From contig PMDE01000062.1 in assembly GCA_003154335.1 (NCBI GenBank), positions 1,784-10,663 on the forward strand: DNA of 8,880 nt, read 5' to 3'. Under the pieces are notes generated by a model. It saw only the letters and a program-made list of their open reading frames with translations, did not search any database and had not been told where the DNA came from. Source of the DNA: Methanoregula sp. (lineage in GTDB: Archaea > Halobacteriota > Methanomicrobia > Methanomicrobiales > Methanospirillaceae). A program made the translations under genes and the position numbers. This document shows positions 5,794-8,880 of this stretch, one piece after another (within the stretch, counting starts at the first letter, position 1; every line of letters starts with the position of its first letter).

Positions 5794-7407
5794 TCATGGT
5801 GCGGGCTGGCTCATAAGTTTGCGTTCCTCCTCAGTAAGAATCGCGAGCACATCTGCGGTCTTGCCGATCTGGACGATTTTCCCTCCCCGCATAAGTGCGA
5901 GCCGGTCACAGATATCCCGGACAAACTCCATATCATGGGAAACAACGATGAACGTCTCTTCCATCTCTTCGCGGGAGTGCATAATGGAATGTTTTACATC
6001 AATCTTTGTTATCGGATCCATCGTACCGGTCGGTTCATCCAGTATCACAATCCTGGGTTCACGGATGAGAACCTGGGCAAGTGCCACGCGGTGTCTTTCC
6101 CCTTCGGAAAGCTGCCCTGGCATTCTTTCAAGAATTTCCCTGCTCTTTTCATCAGAGAAACCTGCCATCCTGAGCGTTACGAGTGCTTTTCGCATTGCAA
6201 GCTCTTTGGGGAATTCCAGTCCTATGGCATCGGTCAGATTGTCGAGGACGGTACGATGGGGGAAAAGGTCATATTCCTGGTGAAGGAGGCCAATATATGC
6301 TGTAGCTCTCCCCCGCTGGTCTATGCCGGGTTTGGTCATGTCGATCCACTCTTCACCAATCCGTATGTTTATTTCACCGCTGGTGGGTTCGATAAGACCT
6401 GCGATTATACTTGAGAGTGTTGTTTTCCCTGCCCCGCTTTTTCCGATAATCCCGAAGATCTCTTTGGTAAATACTTCAAAACTGACCCCGTTTACTGCCC
6501 TCACGACCCCGCGATCAACAGAAATATAGCGTTTGAAAAGGTCCCTGGCTACAATTACCTTCTCTCCCAGTTCAGTTTCCTCGAATTTTTCAGTATCATC
6601 ATATCCTTTCATGAATTCGCTGATAACTTCTTTCGGGGTCCCTATTTTTGCTATCCCGCCCCCTGATAGAAGGATTGCACGATGGGCGACATCCTCAATT
6701 ACCTGGGAAAAGTGTGAGGTTACAACCATACCCATATTGTTATTTTTTGCTGCCTCCGAAAGCATCGAATGGACAATCCGGGCCGTTCCCGGATCAAGGG
6801 TACCTGTCGGTTCATCAGCAAAGAGCATAAATGGTTCTTTTGCAAGCTGGCGGGCGAGAACCACCCTCTGTTTCTCCCCTCCGGAAAGATCGCGGGCGAT
6901 ATGCATCATTCTGTGGGAAAGTCGTACCTGGTCAATAAGATCAGCAGCCCTGTTGATAGCCTGGTCCTGCGGGTAATCAATATCATCAAGTGCATGAAGC
7001 ACATTTTCGATAACCCGGTCATCACCATACAAAGCAAAGGTACGCTGGAACATAATCGCAGTCCGACGCATCAACCGGCGCTTGAGGAGTTCATCTCTTT
7101 CGTTCCAGAGATCAACGTCAAGCGCTATCAGGGTTCCGGTGCAATGGGGACAGGATTTCCCGGCTGCACTCCCGACGTCCATGTAATCGCAACCGCTGCA
7201 TGCCGCTACATGGTATATAATTTTTCCACTTGTCGGTGCCTGCTCCACACCTCTCATAAGATGCATGAGCACCGTTTTACCTGCGCCACTCCTGCCAATA
7301 ATTCCGAGGATCTCCCCTTCGGCAATCTCAAAAGAAATGTTATTGAGTACCTTCGTGCTGTCAAAATCCATGCAGAGGTTCTCTACCGTTATCAGTGGAG
7401 ACTTCAT
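5794..7407 (-). CDS. atwA: Methyl-coenzyme M reductase system component A2 (tandem ABC ATPase)
   Basis: A 537-residue cytoplasmic protein with two ABC ATPase domains and no membrane segment, the length and layout of MCR component A2, which binds ATP and drives ATP-dependent reductive activation of MCR. Domain 1: Walker A GRSGAGKT (38-45), Q121, signature LSGGEKQR (174-181), Walker B FADEP with E199, switch H232. Domain 2: Walker A GKSGAGKT (322-329), Q377, signature LSEGERHR (433-440), Walker B LDEPT with E458, switch H491. Both sites keep catalytic glutamate and histidine, so both could hydrolyse ATP, although the domain 2 signature has E in place of the second-position glycine. Domain 1 carries an insertion with C70-S-G-C73 and C86-P-H-C89, a likely zinc-ribbon or other metal site. 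The start ATG follows an AGGGT sequence and lies 40 bases below a TATA box. First gene of the operon. Confidence 0.96.
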   Translation of the reverse strand: MKSPLITVENLCMDFDSTKVLNNISFEIAEGEILGIIGRSGAGKTVLMHLMRGVEQAPTSGKIIYHVAACSGCDYMDVGSAAGKSCPHCTGTLIALDVDLWNERDELLKRRLMRRTAIMFQRTFALYGDDRVIENVLHALDDIDYPQDQAINRAADLIDQVRLSHRMMHIARDLSGGEKQRVVLARQLAKEPFMLFADEPTGTLDPGTARIVHSMLSEAAKNNNMGMVVTSHFSQVIEDVAHRAILLSGGGIAKIGTPKEVISEFMKGYDDTEKFEETELGEKVIVARDLFKRYISVDRGVVRAVNGVSFEVFTKEIFGIIGKSGAGKTTLSSIIAGLIEPTSGEINIRIGEEWIDMTKPGIDQRGRATAYIGLLHQEYDLFPHRTVLDNLTDAIGLEFPKELAMRKALVTLRMAGFSDEKSREILERMPGQLSEGERHRVALAQVLIREPRIVILDEPTGTMDPITKIDVKHSIMHSREEMEETFIVVSHDMEFVRDICDRLALMRGGKIVQIGKTADVLAILTEEERKLMSQPAP

Positions 7408-7454
7408 AATACCCTTATACCTAATGTGGTACTTGTGGCATATTACCTTTTATA
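7408..7454 (-). promoter_or_regulatory. Promoter of the atwA-mmp operon (TATA box 7454-7447)
   Basis: On the minus strand the sequence GATATAAAAGG covers 7456-7446, with an archaeal TATA box TATAAAAG at 7454-7447. Transcription would be expected about 25 bases downstream of the box centre, near 7425, leaving a leader of roughly 18 bases before the atwA ATG at 7407, with AGGGT (7415-7411) as a short Shine-Dalgarno. The box directly follows the HAD stop codon (7457-7455). No terminator-like T-run separates HAD from atwA, so this may be an internal promoter in a longer transcript. The start site is inferred, not measured. Confidence 0.6.
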
Positions 7455-8300
7455 TCATGCATTACAGTCGTCACGATCGAAATGTCCTTTGGGTGTGAGA
7501 ATCTGCTGCACAATGGTAACGACTTCACATACGTTTTTTACCACAAAATCAGCTTCATTGTACAGCACCTCCGGCCTGTCTCCGGCCTGCTGGATGGTGA
7601 GTATTGCGATATCTGCATTCTGCATGGCATATAAATCATTGATCCCGTCACCCACCATCAGAACCTTGTCGTACTCCTGCCGCAGATCATTAACTATCTG
7701 GGCTTTCACTGTAGGTGTAGCCACACCAAAGACCCTGTCACGGGGGATACCAAGGTAATCTGCCATTTTTTCAAGTTTTGGTACCCTGTCGCCGGATGCA
7801 ATAAACGTCGGAATACCCATGCGGTGAAGAGCCGTAATCGCCTCTTTTGCACCTTCAAACGGCCATCCCCCCGCCGTAATTGCAAATTCAATGCACCTGC
7901 TGGCCATATTGATTATCGTACCGCTGTTTAAGGTAACGACGGATTCCGCTTTACAGACCGTCCAGACATTCCGAATACATTCCTGAAGATCGCTCACATG
8001 CACCTGCTGGTCATTATAGAGTATATTTCCGATTTCTTCCGCGGTAACAATTTTTCGTGTACAGCTTACACCAAACCCCATCTTATGTTCCACAAGATAA
8101 TCAGAAAGCAGCAATTCGCCAGAAGTCTCCATAATCTCTTTTGAGTGGACGGGAAGAACAACAAGTACTCGATCCGGTGAACTGAAGGTTAAGGTAGTGG
8201 TTTCGATACCCGGTAATAGTTTTTTATTCCGGATATCTTTTGCGACCCGGTAGGTATTCAGGAGCGTTCCGGCACTGTCAAAGACAACTGCAAATGACAT
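7455..8300 (-). CDS. Soluble P-type-ATPase-like HAD family phosphatase
   Basis: A 281-residue cytoplasmic protein starting at ATG 8300-8298 (GGTG six bases upstream at 8310-8307; a longer reading from 8342 has no such support). HAD motifs: FDSAGTL (7-13) with nucleophile D8, IASGD with S169 (motif II), K199 (motif III) and GDGIND (217-222) with D218/D222 (motif IV). The motif IV context and the following residues resemble P-type ATPase phosphorylation/N-domain ends, but there are no transmembrane helices, as in the soluble P-type-ATPase-like proteins of methanogens (Methanocaldococcus jannaschii MJ0968 type). Residue +2 from the nucleophile, usually Asp in phosphatases, is Ala10. The middle segment (~30-135) is a cap-like domain with C80, C108, C116 and C136. 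It precedes atwA by 47 bases and is divergent from the ribose-1,5-bisphosphate isomerase gene. Substrate unknown. Confidence 0.87.
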   Translation of the reverse strand: MSFAVVFDSAGTLLNTYRVAKDIRNKKLLPGIETTTLTFSSPDRVLVVLPVHSKEIMETSGELLLSDYLVEHKMGFGVSCTRKIVTAEEIGNILYNDQQVHVSDLQECIRNVWTVCKAESVVTLNSGTIINMASRCIEFAITAGGWPFEGAKEAITALHRMGIPTFIASGDRVPKLEKMADYLGIPRDRVFGVATPTVKAQIVNDLRQEYDKVLMVGDGINDLYAMQNADIAILTIQQAGDRPEVLYNEADFVVKNVCEVVTIVQQILTPKGHFDRDDCNA

Positions 8301-8359
8301 GAATGACACCGTTTGATAAACTCTATGTACTTTTCTGAACATTCAATCAATGGAAGCTG
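8301..8359. promoter_or_regulatory. Divergent intergenic region between the HAD gene and the ribose-1,5-bisphosphate isomerase gene
   Basis: These 59 bases must hold promoters for both outward genes. On the plus strand, TTTGATAAA (8312-8320) is a weak TATA-like element that would place a start near 8342 and a leader of about 18 bases for the isomerase gene. On the minus strand, TACATAGA (8329-8322) is a possible but poor TATA element that would give an almost leaderless HAD message. The two elements are adjacent, so the promoters would overlap. GGTG (8310-8307, minus) is the HAD ribosome-binding site. Confidence 0.35.
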
Positions 8360-8880
8360 ATGTTCGTAACTGAAACCGCAGAGAAGATAAAGAGCATGGA
8401 GATCCGGGGTGCCGGGAGAATTGCGCGAGAGGCAGCTGAAGCCCTCAGGAAGTATGCGGCGGAAATCCCGGAAAGCGATGTGTCATCTTTCCGGCAGGAA
8501 ATGGAAGGTGCTGCACAGACCCTTATCGCTACCCGCCCGACCGCCGTTTCCCTTCCCAATGCCGTTCACCTTGTTATGTCTGGACTTGAGCGGGCAGGAA
8601 CGTTTGAAGAGGCGCGAAAAGGAGTGATCAACCGTGCTGAGCAGTTCATTCATTCATCCCAGCATGCTGTGGAAAATATTGCATTGTTCGGTGCCCGCCA
8701 TATACAGGACGGGGATACCATTCTCACGCATTGCAATTCTGAAGCTGCCCTTGGATGCATTTTAGAGGCGCACCGGAGCGGCAAGGAGATTGAGGTCTTT
8801 GCAACAGAAGTCCGGCCGCGAAACCAGGGGTATTTCACTATCCGGACGCTCAACGATGCCGGGATTAAAACCAATTTCAT
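8360..8880 (+). CDS. Ribose-1,5-bisphosphate isomerase (eIF2B-like family), N-terminal part (runs off right edge)
   Basis: The first 173 codons of a plus-strand gene open to the window end. The sequence matches the archaeal ribose-1,5-bisphosphate isomerase / e2b2 group of the eIF2B-alpha/beta/delta fold: KIKSMEIRGAGRIA near the N terminus (9-22), ATRPTAVSLPNA (57-68) and THCNSEAA (123-130). C125 falls where the Thermococcus kodakarensis enzyme has its catalytic cysteine. The enzyme converts ribose-1,5-bisphosphate to ribulose-1,5-bisphosphate in the archaeal AMP pathway, between AMP phosphorylase and form III RubisCO. The second catalytic residue, an aspartate, would lie past the window end. 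ATG 8360 is chosen because the protein N terminus then aligns with the family; the Shine-Dalgarno is weak (GGA at 8352). Older annotations would call it a translation initiation factor 2B subunit; the RPTAVSLPNA motif argues for the isomerase. Confidence 0.9.
   Translation, partial: MFVTETAEKIKSMEIRGAGRIAREAAEALRKYAAEIPESDVSSFRQEMEGAAQTLIATRPTAVSLPNAVHLVMSGLERAGTFEEARKGVINRAEQFIHSSQHAVENIALFGARHIQDGDTILTHCNSEAALGCILEAHRSGKEIEVFATEVRPRNQGYFTIRTLNDAGIKTNF

Noticed and set aside
5705..6414. Two long plus-strand open frames opposite atwA (192 and 226 codons)
   Set aside because: Both are antisense to clear ABC ATPase motifs on the minus strand; their translations show no domain pattern.
6769..7758. 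329-codon plus-strand open frame spanning the start of atwA and the end of the HAD gene
   Set aside because: It crosses two real genes and the atwA promoter on the opposite strand and has histidine/cysteine-rich composition without any family motif, so it is a chance opening.
8350..8373. Seven-codon frame (MEADVRN) overlapping the start of the isomerase gene, as a possible leader peptide
   Set aside because: It overlaps the ATG at 8360 out of frame and has no regulatory codon run or nearby attenuator; frames this short are expected by chance.
8650..8880. Minus-strand open frame of 76 codons at the right edge
   Set aside because: It is antisense to the isomerase coding sequence, which shows clear family motifs including THCNSEAA.

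Overview
The window comes from a hydrogenotrophic-type methanogenic archaeon or a close relative such as an ANME archaeon. Six of its genes are methanogenesis marker proteins (Mmp3, 5, 6, 7, 15, 17), and a seventh is methyl-coenzyme M reductase (MCR) component A2. These families are confined to organisms that use MCR. Archaeal Shine-Dalgarno sequences (GGTGA/GGAGG), a clear archaeal TATA box, an archaeal ribose-1,5-bisphosphate isomerase and balanced base composition fit a member of Methanomicrobiales (Methanoregula/Methanospirillum-like). That placement is an inference; the sequence alone does not fix genus or order.

Layout. At the left edge (1-68, minus) is the first 22 codons of a mannose-1-phosphate guanylyltransferase, the start of a sugar-nucleotide region outside the window. 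The core is a tightly packed minus-strand operon from 7407 down to 123, in transcription order: atwA (component A2), mmp3, mmp6, mmp5, mmp15, mmp17, mmp7 and an AhpD/carboxymuconolactone-decarboxylase-like thiol protein. Every junction overlaps by 1-4 bases or is separated by at most 7 bases, and nearly every start has a good Shine-Dalgarno sequence, so the genes look translationally coupled. A TATA box (TATAAAAG, 7447-7454) sits just upstream of atwA. Upstream, still on the minus strand, is a soluble P-type-ATPase-like HAD protein (7455-8300). Divergent from it, and running off the right edge, is ribose-1,5-bisphosphate isomerase (8360-8880, plus).

Function. MCR works only when its nickel cofactor F430 is Ni(I), and reaching that state needs ATP and low-potential electrons. 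Component A2, Mmp3, Mmp7 and Mmp17 are, as I recall from recent structural work in Methanococcus maripaludis, partners with McrC in an MCR activation complex carrying complex iron-sulfur clusters. Mmp15 is a BadF/HgdC-type ATPase with both cluster cysteines. Mmp5 and the front part of Mmp15 share a CxxC module resembling the partner proteins of such ATPases. Mmp6 has no assigned role. The operon therefore joins the known activation machine to a set of less understood, redox-looking accessory proteins, and ends with a complete thiol-peroxidase-type active site. mcrC, mmp10 and the mcr structural operon are not in the window.

No rRNA, tRNA, mobile element, CRISPR array or long repeat was seen. 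Non-coding sequence is limited to three short gaps (69-122, 7408-7454, 8301-8359).
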